Shown in pieces: positions 1 to 7,771 of a stretch of DNA of 64,000 nt. Origin of the DNA: Aquamicrobium lusatiense (lineage in GTDB: Bacteria; Pseudomonadota; Alphaproteobacteria; Rhizobiales; Rhizobiaceae); NCBI RefSeq assembly GCF_014201615.1, contig NZ_JACHEU010000001.1, positions 2,437,631-2,501,630 of the forward strand. The letters run 5' to 3'. The first letter of the stretch is position 1; the number at the start of each line of letters is the position of its first letter. A model generated the notes under the pieces. The model was not told the DNA's origin. It worked only from the letters and a program-made list of their open reading frames with translations, and ran no database searches. The position numbers and the translations under genes were made by a program.

Positions 1-50
1 TTGTCAGCCTGCGTTCCGGATTTGTCAGCGGCGTCGCGGTTGCGTGCCAA
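1..50 (-). CDS. possible start of the gene after hfq (HflX-like GTPase expected), cut by the window edge
   Basis: Only about 16 codons are visible. A TTG at 50-48 (complement) opens a frame that stays open to base 1 and begins 7 nt after the hfq stop. A purine-rich AGGAAGG at the end of hfq lies about 10 nt upstream and could serve as ribosome binding site. In many Hyphomicrobiales hfq is followed by hflX, so the context suggests HflX, but no diagnostic motif is visible in so short a piece. Confidence 0.3.
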   Translation of the reverse strand, partial: MARNRDAADKSGTQAD

Positions 51-56
51 GCAGTA

Positions 57-293
57 TCAGCCTTCCTCGCCGTCGAACATCTGAACGGGCTGGCTCGGCA
101 TGATCGTGGAGATGGCATGCTTGTAGACGAGCTGGGAGTGCCCGTCGCGGCGCAGCAACACACAGAAATTGTCGAACGACGTCACGACACCAGTCAGTTT
201 CACGCCGTTGATGAGGAATATCGTAAGAGGGTTTTTGCTTTTACGAACCGAGTTCAGGAAAAGGTCCTGAAGATTTTGCGAGCGTTCGGCCAT
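57..293 (-). CDS. hfq: RNA-binding protein Hfq
   Basis: Hfq is a hexameric Sm-like RNA chaperone that pairs small RNAs with mRNAs and affects mRNA stability and translation in the cytoplasm. The 78-residue product has the usual alphaproteobacterial length with a very short C-terminal tail. The N-terminal helix (NLQDLFLNS, about residues 7-15) leads into the Sm1 region, and the Sm2 signature YKHAIST lies at residues 57-63. It is probably the first gene of a minus-strand unit whose next member is cut by the window edge. The start ATG is preceded by a purine-rich stretch (GGGAAGATAAG). Confidence 0.97.
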   Translation of the reverse strand: MAERSQNLQDLFLNSVRKSKNPLTIFLINGVKLTGVVTSFDNFCVLLRRDGHSQLVYKHAISTIMPSQPVQMFDGEEG

Positions 294-373
294 TTTTCTT
301 ATCTTCCCGCCGGATCCCTTTTTGTCTGTCCGTCAATACACCTGCAACGCAGGCATATTCCGTCGCAAACAAA

Positions 374-397
374 CCTGCCTGCAAAAAAGCAAGCAGG
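374..397. repeat. imperfect inverted repeat between dat and hfq
   Basis: Two 9-nt arms (CCTGCCTGC and GCAAGCAGG) with one mismatch flank an A-rich loop. It lies between the dat stop and the hfq start on the minus strand and could be a weak terminator for dat or part of the hfq leader. No T-run follows the stem on the minus strand, so the role is uncertain. Confidence 0.35.
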
Positions 398-430
398 ACG
401 AGATTTACGATTGTTTACACCCAGCGGTTA

Positions 431-1291
431 TCAGGCCGGACTTTTTTCCGCAATGTCAAAAAACGCCTGTCGCAGGGAAAGTGTCACCGAACCGGGGTGG
501 CCATTTGCCACCGGATGGCCATCTATTGCAATGATCGGCGTCGCCAGCGTGGTCGCAGACGACAAAAACGCCTCGCGCGCCGCCAATGCTTCCTCGACGG
601 TAAACGGGCGCTCCTCGATCCGCAAACCGAGGCTCTCGGCGACCTTGAACAAGGTGGTCCGGGTGATTCCCCGCAAAATGCCATGATCGGCCGGGCGCGT
701 GACCAGAGCGCCATCCTGCGTCACGATCCAGGCGTTGGTGGAAGCGCCTTCCTTCACCGTGCCGTCCGGATCGACGAACCATGCTTCCTGCGCTCCGGCT
801 TCCCGGGCCTTCTGCTTGGCCAGTACATTCGGCAACAGGCCGACGCTCTTGATGTCGACCCGGTCCCACCGGTTTTCCGGAACAGTGATGATCTGCACGC
901 CCGCTTCGGCTTTCTGGTGCACTTTGGCGGCGTCGAACTTCTTCGCCGTCACCACCAGAGAAGGCGTTACACCCACCGGGAAAGGATGATCGCGCGGCGC
1001 GACCCCGCGTGTGACCTGCAAATAGACGATACCGTCGCGCACATGGTTGCGGCGGATGACCTCGCGCATCACGACCATCAGCGCTGACCTGTGCATCGGC
1101 CAGCCGATAGAGAGTTCGGAGAGCGAGCGGTCCAGCCGGTCGAGGTGCCCCTTCATGTCGACGATGAAGCCGCGGGCAATCTCGCAGACTTCATAAACGC
1201 CATCGGCAAACTGATATCCGCGGTCTTCTATATGAACGGTGGCGTGCCGATGGGCGATGTAACGCCCGTTGACGTAAGCGATGCGCGGCAT
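431..1291 (-). CDS. dat: D-amino-acid aminotransferase (class IV PLP enzyme)
   Basis: This 286-residue protein belongs to fold-type IV PLP aminotransferases and most resembles D-alanine/D-amino-acid transaminases, which interconvert D-alanine and 2-oxoglutarate with D-glutamate and pyruvate. The N-terminus (YVNGRYI, then EDRGYQFADGVYEV at about residues 22-35) is typical of Dat. The PLP-binding lysine is probably Lys148 in DIKSVGLLPN, followed by the EGASTNAW cofactor motif at 181-188 and the Ser-rich FLSSATT at 242-248. It stands between a terminator-like hairpin upstream and hfq downstream, so it is probably transcribed on its own. Branched-chain aminotransferase or aminodeoxychorismate lyase are less likely alternatives in this fold. 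Confidence 0.9.
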   Translation of the reverse strand: MPRIAYVNGRYIAHRHATVHIEDRGYQFADGVYEVCEIARGFIVDMKGHLDRLDRSLSELSIGWPMHRSALMVVMREVIRRNHVRDGIVYLQVTRGVAPRDHPFPVGVTPSLVVTAKKFDAAKVHQKAEAGVQIITVPENRWDRVDIKSVGLLPNVLAKQKAREAGAQEAWFVDPDGTVKEGASTNAWIVTQDGALVTRPADHGILRGITRTTLFKVAESLGLRIEERPFTVEEALAAREAFLSSATTLATPIIAIDGHPVANGHPGSVTLSLRQAFFDIAEKSPA

Positions 1292-1352
1292 GGTCTTTTC
1301 CCGAGAAACGCGCCCACAATATGCGATTCCGACCGGGCGGCAACGGGAGAAA

Positions 1353-1378
1353 CAAAAAAGCGGAGCAAGTGCTCCGCT
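1353..1378 (-). terminator. rho-independent terminator between dapB-like gene and dat
   Basis: A perfect 9-bp stem (AGCGGAGCA / TGCTCCGCT) with a two-base spacer is followed on the minus strand by six T residues. It lies about 150 nt downstream of the dapB-like stop and 60 nt upstream of the dat start, so it should end transcripts from the dapB-like gene. Confidence 0.7.
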
Positions 1379-1497
1379 TCCTCGTCTGTCGCGGTCGCCG
1401 CCGGTACATCCGCGGTCAGCAACCTTGTCGACACCTGCCTTTTAGAAGGCCAATGTAACGGCAATACGACAGTTACTCATAATGTGAGCCCTTATGG

Positions 1498-1512
1498 TTA
1501 ACAAAGAGTTAA
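1498..1512. promoter_or_regulatory. candidate CtrA-binding site
   Basis: TTAA(C), seven bases from the first TTAA to the second, matches the full CtrA consensus TTAA-N7-TTAA exactly. It lies just downstream of the dapB-like stop and about 210 nt upstream of dat. A terminator hairpin lies between it and dat, so its target is unclear. A chance match is possible. Confidence 0.35.
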
Positions 1513-1524
1513 CGGAGACGCATC

Positions 1525-2334
1525 TCAGTCCATCAGGGCGTCGAGCCCGCGCACCAGTCCCGTGATGGATCCGACCCGGCGTATCGCCAGCAGCGTTCCC
1601 GCAACATAGGGGGCTGCCGAGGATCCGGCATCGTGCCGGATGGTGAGGCGCTCATCGGGGAGACCGAAGATCGCCTCGCATGAGAGGATGTAGGAAGGCA
1701 GGCGCAGCGAGTGAACCTGCACGCCCTCGCCCTGCCCGACCGCGCCCCCGCGTGCGGCAGGCACGCCAGACACCTGCGATTGCGGCAGGCTCGTTGCGGG
1801 TCTTCGTATCTGCGCAAGCTGTTCTGCCAGCTCGCGCGCGGTGCCGGAGGGCGCATCAGGTTTCCTGGCGCTGGCGTAGTCTATGATTTCGACGTCCGGA
1901 ACGTATTTCGCGGCCATCAGGGCAAACCGCTTCAGAAGCGTGGCGGTAATCGAAAAATTGCCTGCCGCAATCACACCGACGCCGGCGCTGCGGGCGGCAG
2001 CATCGATCTCGGCATAGTCTTCCGCTCCAAGTCCGGAAGTGCCGATCACGACATGACGTCCCTTCGAGATCGACAGAAGCGTGTTGGCCTTGACCGCATC
2101 CGGTTTGGTGTAATCCACCACCACATCGGATGGTGCCTGCAGAGCTTCCTCCAGAGAACCCGATACTTTGACCCCGGCTTCCGACGGCAACCCTGCCGCC
2201 AGTCCGGCGTCCTGCCCAGCGGATTGACGCGCAACGGCGCCTGCCAGAGCAAGATCATCCGCAGTGATGATAGCTGGCACCAGAGCCTTGCCTACCCAAC
2301 CGGTCGCCCCGGCCATAACAACTCTTATCGTCAT
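1525..2334 (-). CDS. DapB-family reductase, divergent paralogue (annotated elsewhere as dihydrodipicolinate reductase)
   Basis: The 269-residue protein has the DapB architecture: an N-terminal Rossmann domain and a C-terminal substrate domain. DapB reduces 4-hydroxy-tetrahydrodipicolinate in lysine and meso-diaminopimelate synthesis. The nucleotide loop reads GATGWVG (residues 9-15) where DapB usually has G-x-x-GRMG. The substrate loop keeps KPDAPSGTA (158-166), but the preceding stretch is IIDYASAR, so the catalytic His-His pair normally found just before this loop is absent. GTSGL at 98-102 and GNFS at 125-128 are retained. A canonical dapB, normally next to gpmA in this order, is not in the window. 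I infer a paralogue with a changed substrate or reaction rather than the lysine enzyme. Confidence 0.75.
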   Translation of the reverse strand: MTIRVVMAGATGWVGKALVPAIITADDLALAGAVARQSAGQDAGLAAGLPSEAGVKVSGSLEEALQAPSDVVVDYTKPDAVKANTLLSISKGRHVVIGTSGLGAEDYAEIDAAARSAGVGVIAAGNFSITATLLKRFALMAAKYVPDVEIIDYASARKPDAPSGTARELAEQLAQIRRPATSLPQSQVSGVPAARGGAVGQGEGVQVHSLRLPSYILSCEAIFGLPDERLTIRHDAGSSAAPYVAGTLLAIRRVGSITGLVRGLDALMD

Positions 2335-2371
2335 TGCTCGCCCTCACAACTGAAGGGAGAGAAGACACGCC

Positions 2372-2400
2372 GAAAGCCCGGCGCGTCAAGCCGGGCTTTC
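2372..2400 (-). terminator. hairpin terminator after the OmpA-family gene
   Basis: An 11-bp perfect stem (GAAAGCCCGGC with its complement) encloses a 7-nt loop. It lies 24 nt beyond the stop of the minus-strand OmpA-family gene and before the dapB-like start. The 3' arm is T-rich only at its end, so termination may be moderate. Confidence 0.55.
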
Positions 2401-2424
2401 TCAGGATATCGGTATCGTGAAGTG

Positions 2425-2982
2425 TCAGCGAAGGAAGCTGTCTATGCGGCGCAGGGTGACGCGGCGATTGCGCCAGTTTTCGTTCTGCGTGGGAACAAGC
2501 AGGAATTCCTTGCCATAGCCAACCGTTTCGAGCGCCCGGGACGGCACACCGAACTGGCGCACCAGAACCCGCTTGAGCGACTCGGCACGGCGTTCCGACA
2601 ACACCTGATTGGACTGGAATGAGCCCACCGCATCGGTATGGCCCTCAATCAGAACGCGCGCACGCCGGTCGCGGCGAAGAATGCCGTTCAGGGCATCCGC
2701 GATATTCTGAACCTTGCGATATTGCGATGGGGCGATTTCCGCCGAAGCGAACTCGAAGTTGATCGACTGGATGTCGATCGAAGGGGCCGCGCGGCGCAGA
2801 TCCGGCCGGCGCTTGAATTCACCCACGGTGACGCGCTGGTTCTGGTTGAGCCGCATACGCGGCGCGCTTTCAAGCTGGCGCTGGATGGTTGCGGCCGAAG
2901 GTGTCTGCGCCTGAGCGAAAGCGGCTCCGGGCAAGATGACGGCCGCGACAAGAGCGGTCGCAAAGCTGCGGCGGTTGAGCAT
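2425..2982 (-). CDS. OmpA-family outer-membrane/peptidoglycan-associated protein
   Basis: The product (185 residues from the ATG at 2982) starts with a signal peptide (two arginines, hydrophobic core, AFA-Q cleavage region near residue 23). The C-terminal OmpA domain spans about residues 80-183 and contains GHTDAVG, LSERRAES and the closing NRRV motif, which bind peptidoglycan. A longer frame upstream exists, but the ATG at 2982 has an AAGGAG ribosome binding site seven nt before it and gives the signal peptide. The protein has no lipobox cysteine, so it is probably soluble periplasmic or anchored by its N-terminus. The central part (residues 25-75) is not recognisable. A hairpin follows the gene. 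Confidence 0.85.
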   Translation of the reverse strand: MLNRRSFATALVAAVILPGAAFAQAQTPSAATIQRQLESAPRMRLNQNQRVTVGEFKRRPDLRRAAPSIDIQSINFEFASAEIAPSQYRKVQNIADALNGILRRDRRARVLIEGHTDAVGSFQSNQVLSERRAESLKRVLVRQFGVPSRALETVGYGKEFLLVPTQNENWRNRRVTLRRIDSFLR

Positions 2983-3096
2983 GGTCTTCTCCTTGTGTCG
3001 CTGCCCCGCACGTGTTTCTTCGAGGCTCATTGCGAACTTACAGGAGTTGCCTGAAGCGGGCATGAACGAGGCGTTCAGGAACGCAAGCGCTTATCA

Positions 3097-3657
3097 TCAG
3101 CGCATCACGCTGTCGCTCCGCTCCTCGAAGCTCATGGGCCGGATTGTTTCTCTGGACTGCCCCACGGGTGTAAACCCCAGCTTCTGATACAAAGGCAGCG
3201 CTGCAGGGTGATCAAGCGTACAGGTTTGCACCGTTACCAGTTGAGGGCGTGTTGCCCAGCAGGCTGCAATGGCAGCCCCCAGAAACCAGCGGCCGAGCCC
3301 CTGTCCCATCGCATGTTCCATCATGCCAAAGAACGCCAGATCGGAGATCTCCAGTGAAATGCGGTTGATGTCGAAGAAGCCAGCCGGAGCACCGTCGAGA
3401 TAGAGCACGGAGATCTCCCTGCCCTCACGATGGAGTTCCGCATCCAGCTCTTCGTCGCTCTTGCGCAGGGAATTCACCCAGTGCCACTTCCGCCCGACCC
3501 TGTCGGTCAGATAGCGGTAGTAGTGCAGCGGGATGTTGCTGGTCTTCAGAAGCGCGATCTGCCGGTTGTAAGGCGCCGGCGGATAGGAAGACGGTGGCGC
3601 CTTCATCTCAAGAAAGACGACGGTCACATCTATCGGGTCTGGCTGCATCTGCGACAT
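3097..3657 (-). CDS. GNAT-family N-acetyltransferase
   Basis: A GCN5-related acetyltransferase of about 186 residues. The acetyl-CoA pyrophosphate loop appears as MGQGLGRWFLGAA (motif A, Q/R-x-x-G-x-G/A type) in the second half, followed by TCTLDHPAALPLYQKLGF, the typical motif B where the last helix packs. The substrate cannot be told from sequence. The start is uncertain: the ATG at 3657 avoids overlap with the sseA stop at 3665 but has no clear ribosome binding site, and a frame reaching 3699 is also open. It lies directly downstream of sseA on the same strand and may be co-transcribed. Confidence 0.8.
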   Translation of the reverse strand: MSQMQPDPIDVTVVFLEMKAPPSSYPPAPYNRQIALLKTSNIPLHYYRYLTDRVGRKWHWVNSLRKSDEELDAELHREGREISVLYLDGAPAGFFDINRISLEISDLAFFGMMEHAMGQGLGRWFLGAAIAACWATRPQLVTVQTCTLDHPAALPLYQKLGFTPVGQSRETIRPMSFEERSDSVMR

Positions 3658-3664
3658 CGTAAGA

Positions 3665-4531
3665 TCAGTTTTCAGAAATGCGGCCTGCGCCCGTCTCAAC
3701 GGGAGTGTCCGTCAATCCGCCCCACTCGGTCCATGAGCCGTCATACAGGCGGTTGTCACTGTGCCCCAGTGTTTCCAGCGCCAGTATCAGCACGGCCGCC
3801 GTCACGCCCGACCCGCAGGACGTCACCACCGGCCGATTCAGATCGATACCGGCGTCCTCGAACAGCTTGCGCAATTCCGGAGCCGGAAGGAGCTCGCCAT
3901 CTCGCGAGAGGGCCGAATAGGGAACATTGCGTGCGCCCGGCATGTGTCCGGAACGGATGCCGGCTCTGGGTTCCGGGGCGGCGCCTGTGAAACGGCCGGG
4001 ACCGCGCGCATCGGCGATCTGGCTCTCGCGCGTCTCGACGACACGGCGCATCTCGGCGAGGCCGACTACCTGTTTCTCGTCGAATTCGGCATGGAAGATG
4101 CAGGGCGCTATTCGGGTGACTTCCGAGGTTACTGGCCGGCCCTCAGCCTTCCAGTTGTCGAAGCCGCCATCCAGAACGTAGACCTGATAGACGCCCATGA
4201 TGCGGAACATCCACCATGCCCTTGGAGCGGAGAAGAAACCCGGACCATCATAAATCACGATGGTGTCGTCGGCGGAAATGCCGAGCGTGCCGACAAAGCG
4301 GGCGAAATGCTGTGGCGAAGACAGCGTGTGCGGCAGATCCGAATTCGGATCGGAAACCGCATCATGATCGAAAAACACGGCTCCCGGAATATGTGCGGCT
4401 TCATACTCGGCGCGCGCGTCGCGCTTCTGGTCGGGAAGATACCAGGAGGCGTCGATAACGGTCAGGCCCGGCTCACCGAGGCGCTGCTGCAACCATTCCG
4501 CATCCACCGTAAATGGGCTGTCCGCAGCCAT
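3665..4531 (-). CDS. sseA: 3-mercaptopyruvate sulfurtransferase (tandem rhodanese)
   Basis: This 288-residue protein has two rhodanese domains, roughly residues 8-135 and 155-285. The first is non-catalytic; the second carries the active-site loop CGSGVTA with Cys239, which is the 3-mercaptopyruvate sulfurtransferase signature and differs from thiosulfate sulfurtransferases (CRKGVTA). The enzyme transfers sulfur from 3-mercaptopyruvate to thiols or cyanide and contributes to cysteine catabolism and persulfide formation. It lies near an AlaX editing protein and cysteine synthase on the same strand, separated from them by a dispersed repeat. Confidence 0.93.
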   Translation of the reverse strand: MAADSPFTVDAEWLQQRLGEPGLTVIDASWYLPDQKRDARAEYEAAHIPGAVFFDHDAVSDPNSDLPHTLSSPQHFARFVGTLGISADDTIVIYDGPGFFSAPRAWWMFRIMGVYQVYVLDGGFDNWKAEGRPVTSEVTRIAPCIFHAEFDEKQVVGLAEMRRVVETRESQIADARGPGRFTGAAPEPRAGIRSGHMPGARNVPYSALSRDGELLPAPELRKLFEDAGIDLNRPVVTSCGSGVTAAVLILALETLGHSDNRLYDGSWTEWGGLTDTPVETGAGRISEN

Positions 4532-4566
4532 GTTCGTGTCCTTCCCTGAGTTGCTGTTCTTCTACT

Positions 4567-4672
4567 AAAGCATGTCGCCCGAAAGTGGGAACCGGTTTCG
4601 ATACAACGACATGCGTAAAAACAGGAACTTAAAGCGTGAGGAGCGAATCTGGAAGATTGCGACACGCTTTAA
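4567..4672 (-). repeat. dispersed two-hairpin repeat, copy 1 (family A)
   Basis: About 106 bp made of two tandem hairpins. The first has arms GCATGTCG / CGACATGC with an inner CGAAA / TTTCG stem. The second has arms TTAAAGCGTG / CACGCTTTAA around an inner AATCT / AGATT stem. A second copy in the opposite orientation lies at 9389-9490, with most positions identical by eye. It occupies nearly all the space between alaX and sseA. It looks like the intergenic palindromic repeats common in Hyphomicrobiales genomes. Confidence 0.85.
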
Positions 4673-4675
4673 GCG

Positions 4676-5422
4676 TCAGGCGACCGGCAGGGGACCGAAC
4701 CGAAGACGAAAGCGCCGGTTCTCCCTGCCTTTTTTCTCGATCTTGCCGATATGTATCTCGCCGATTTCAGAGGTGCGGCCGACATGCGTGCCGCCGCAGG
4801 GCTGGCTGTCGATCAGGCCTTCGTCGCCGATGCAGACAAGCCGGATGCTGCCCGTGCCCTGCGGCGGGCGCACATTCTTGGATTTGACCAGTCCCGGATT
4901 GGCAGCAAGATCAGCGTCGCTGATCTGGCGTATGAAAACCGGATGATCGGCCCGGACCAGCTCCATGAGCTTTTGGGTCGCCTCCTCCTTGCCGAGGCTT
5001 GCATCCGGAATGTCGAAATCCACCCGCGAATCATCGGGAGATACGGCCGCGCCGGTGATCGGATAGGGGCACACGACGGTGAGCAGATGGCAGGCCGTGT
5101 GCATGCGCATCAGCAGGTAGCGACGGGGCCAGTCGATGGAAATCCTGAGCGATTCACCAGGAGCAAGGGCCGGCTGATCCGGCGCGGGAACATGGATGAT
5201 CTCATCCTTGGTCTGGCCGGTGACCGTCGCCGCGATCTCGACACGGCTTCCGTCCGCGCGTTCGAAATACCCCGTATCGCCCGGCTGTCCGCCGGAGGTC
5301 GCGTAGAAAATGGTGCGGTCGAGGATGACGCCACCGCGTTCATTGACCGCCAGCACACTTGCCGCCGCCTCCTTCAGATAGGGATCATCGCGAAAGAGGG
5401 CGTGTGTGCTGGGTTCCATCAT
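4676..5422 (-). CDS. alaX: alanyl-tRNA editing protein, AlaX type
   Basis: A free-standing homologue of the editing domain of alanyl-tRNA synthetase that hydrolyses Ser-tRNA(Ala) or Gly-tRNA(Ala). The 248-residue length fits the longer AlaX classes, with an N-terminal beta-barrel part (GGQPGDTG at 44-51) followed by the editing core. The zinc and catalytic ligands are visible as H108-x-x-x-H112 (HTACH) and C209-x-x-x-H213 (CGGTH). The start codon overlaps the stop of the upstream cysK gene by four nt (ATGA arrangement), so the two are translated from one transcript. Confidence 0.9.
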   Translation of the reverse strand: MMEPSTHALFRDDPYLKEAAASVLAVNERGGVILDRTIFYATSGGQPGDTGYFERADGSRVEIAATVTGQTKDEIIHVPAPDQPALAPGESLRISIDWPRRYLLMRMHTACHLLTVVCPYPITGAAVSPDDSRVDFDIPDASLGKEEATQKLMELVRADHPVFIRQISDADLAANPGLVKSKNVRPPQGTGSIRLVCIGDEGLIDSQPCGGTHVGRTSEIGEIHIGKIEKKGRENRRFRLRFGPLPVA

Positions 5423-6453
5423 TCCACCTGTTCGTACGGCACGTCGATCCCGACCTTCTTCTCCATCCAGCCCGGAACAGGCAAGTCCTTCGCCCGCAGG
5501 AATTCAGGATTGAAGAGTTTCGACTGATAGCGTGTACCGTAATCGCACAGAATGGTCACGATGGTATGGCCCGGCCCCAGTTCCTTTGCGAGGCGGATGG
5601 CGCCCGCGATGTTGATGCCGGTGGAACCCCCGACGCAAAGCCCCTCCTCCTGAATCAGGTCGAAGATGATCGGCAAGGCCTCCTCATCCGGGATCTGATA
5701 GGAGAAATCCGGCGCGAAACCATCCAGATTGGCGGTGATGCGCCCCTGACCGATGCCTTCGGTGATCGAAGAGCCTTCGGCAGCGAACTCGCCGCTGGTG
5801 TAATAGCTGTAGAGGGCTGCACCGAGCGGATCGGCCAGCGCCACCTTTATGCCGTTGCTTTTGCTGCGCAGCCCGGCCGAAACCCCGGCGAGCGTGCCGC
5901 CGGATCCGACAGCCGAGACAAACCCGTCGATCTTTCCGCCGGTCTGCTCCCAGATTTCCCTTGCGGTGGTTTCGATATGGCCGTCCCGATTGGCCACATT
6001 GTCGAACTGGTTGGCCCAGATAGCGCCGTTCGGCTCAGTCGCCGCCAGTTGCGCCGCCAGACGCCCGGACAGCTTCACATAATTGTTCGGGTTCCGGTAA
6101 GGCACCGCCGGAACCTCGATCAGTTCCGCACCCAGCAGGCGGATCGCGTCCTTCTTTTCCTGGCTCTGCGTATCGGGAATGACGATCACTGTCCGGTAGC
6201 CCAGCGCCCTGGCCACAAGCGTGAGGCCGATGCCTGTGTTGCCGGCCGTTCCCTCCACGATGACGCCGCCCGGCCGCAGCAGACCGCGCCGTTCCGCATC
6301 GCGTATAATGAAAAGCCCTGCCCTGTCCTTCACGGACTGGCCGGGATTCATGAATTCGGCCTTGCCGAGAATCTCGCACCCCGTCTCCTCGGAAGCTCGC
6401 CGCAACCTGATCAGGGGAGTGTTGCCGATAGCGTCGATCACCGAGCGGTGCAT
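5419..6453 (-). CDS. cysK: cysteine synthase A (O-acetylserine sulfhydrylase, PLP)
   Basis: A 344-residue fold-type II PLP enzyme. The cofactor lysine is Lys42 in NPGQSVKDRAG, the substrate loop reads EGTAGNTGIGL, and the phosphate-binding SGGTLAG follows in the middle of the chain. It makes cysteine from O-acetylserine and sulfide. It is about 20-30 residues longer than enterobacterial CysK, with extra sequence at the C-terminus (GWMEKKVGIDVPYEQVE), as in other rhizobial members. Cystathionine beta-synthase-like enzymes share the fold, but no CBS domain is present. The gene leads a minus-strand pair with alaX, whose start overlaps the cysK stop. Confidence 0.9.
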   Translation of the reverse strand: MHRSVIDAIGNTPLIRLRRASEETGCEILGKAEFMNPGQSVKDRAGLFIIRDAERRGLLRPGGVIVEGTAGNTGIGLTLVARALGYRTVIVIPDTQSQEKKDAIRLLGAELIEVPAVPYRNPNNYVKLSGRLAAQLAATEPNGAIWANQFDNVANRDGHIETTAREIWEQTGGKIDGFVSAVGSGGTLAGVSAGLRSKSNGIKVALADPLGAALYSYYTSGEFAAEGSSITEGIGQGRITANLDGFAPDFSYQIPDEEALPIIFDLIQEEGLCVGGSTGINIAGAIRLAKELGPGHTIVTILCDYGTRYQSKLFNPEFLRAKDLPVPGWMEKKVGIDVPYEQVE

Positions 6454-6653
6454 GGAAATTCCTTCGATCTGGTGAATTTGTCCGAAACTAGAAGTGTATC
6501 CGGCTCCTTACAAGGATCTATTTTTCTCATGAATCCAGTTTTTTAGGACATTATTCCAACACGAAAGCTGTAACCTTGTTCTCTTCCCACATCCCCTCTT
6601 TCCTAAACTGGCGCAGATGGCTAGACCGTTTTGCAATGCAGATATGGTGACGA

Positions 6654-7493
6654 ATGGGACTCTACAGGGCCAACCCCCAAGACGGCGTCGTCTGGATCAC
6701 AGGCGGCAGTTCCGGAATAGGCAGGGCACTTGCGAAAATGCTGGCCGCAGCCGGTTACACGGTGGCGGTCACCGCACGCGAAGGCGATGAAATCGAGGCG
6801 CTGATAGCTGAATCGGCTCCCCTTTCCGGCCGGATTCTGTCCTATCCTTGCGACGTTACCGATGAGGCGCGCCTTGAAAACACGCTGGCCGCCATCGAAA
6901 GCGCGGCCGGTCCGGTGGTGCTCGCCATTTTCAATGCCGGCACTTATGTGCCGGTGGCCGGCGAAAACCTTTCGGTGCGCAAATTCAGGCGGACCTTCGA
7001 TCTCAATCTTCAGGGCGTCATCAACGGGCTGGTGCCGGTAGTTCGCCGAATGCAAAAGCGCGGTTTCGGCCATATCGTGCTGCTCGGATCGATCAGCGCC
7101 TGGTTCGGCTGGCCGACCACGGCTGCTTATGGCGCCAGCAAGGCCGCCATCAACGTGATGGCCCAATCTCTGAAATATGATTTCGACAAAATCAACATCC
7201 GCATTCAGGTCGCCAACCCCGGTTTTGTGAACACGCCGCTGCTCCAGTTGCAGCAGACGGCTTCCATGGTTCCGGCGCTGATGACCCCTGAGGATGCGGC
7301 AAGCCGCATGTTGCGGGGCATCACCCGCGGTGGGTTTGAAATCGCCTTCCCGAAGCGTCTGGTCTGGGGCCTCAAGCTGACGAGTATGCTGCCGCGACCG
7401 GTTCGCCATTGGGTGATCAACAGGCTCACGCGCTGGTCTTCACGGCCGCTGAGTTTTGGGCGGGCTGGGTCCCGCAGGAGCAATGATGCGTAG
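6654..7493 (+). CDS. short-chain dehydrogenase/reductase
   Basis: A classical SDR of 279 residues that probably uses NADP(H) or NAD(H). The cofactor loop TGGSSGIG is at residues 16-23, NAG at 94-96, the structural Asn at 118, and the catalytic Ser146, Tyr159 and Lys163 (YGASK). The substrate is not evident. The C-terminal 40 residues (MLPRPVRHWVINRLTRW) are basic and hydrophobic and may form a membrane-associating helix, as in some lipid-acting SDRs. It stands alone, 200 nt from the divergent cysK, and is followed by a 278-nt gap. Confidence 0.9.
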   Translation: MGLYRANPQDGVVWITGGSSGIGRALAKMLAAAGYTVAVTAREGDEIEALIAESAPLSGRILSYPCDVTDEARLENTLAAIESAAGPVVLAIFNAGTYVPVAGENLSVRKFRRTFDLNLQGVINGLVPVVRRMQKRGFGHIVLLGSISAWFGWPTTAAYGASKAAINVMAQSLKYDFDKINIRIQVANPGFVNTPLLQLQQTASMVPALMTPEDAASRMLRGITRGGFEIAFPKRLVWGLKLTSMLPRPVRHWVINRLTRWSSRPLSFGRAGSRRSNDA

Positions 7494-7653
7494 CCATCGT
7501 TTTTGCGCCGCAACATAATCTCCTTGCAATTTTGGCCCCGCTCCTCCATATGCGGCTCATAGGCGCTTGGGCCGGTTGATCCGGCTTTCTCGAAGAATGA
7601 GACTGGTTGCGTCTGTTTCACACCTTGCGCCTGCCGGCGCGGTGATGAAAAGC

Positions 7654-7675
7654 CCCACACGCAGAAACGTGTGGG
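7654..7675 (+). other. hairpin in the leader of the helicase gene
   Basis: An 8-bp perfect stem (CCCACACG / CGTGTGGG) with a 6-nt loop lies about 100 nt before the helicase start, in the 278-nt gap between the SDR stop and the helicase. No T-run follows, so it is not a normal terminator of the SDR gene. It may be part of a structured 5' leader. Confidence 0.4.
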
Positions 7676-7771
7676 CGCGACAGCGCAGCCGAGCGGATAC
7701 CATCCGCCGCCTTGTCGTTTCCGATGTTTATGTCAGGTGGATTGCGCTCCGCCGTACGTTTTGGCGGCTGC

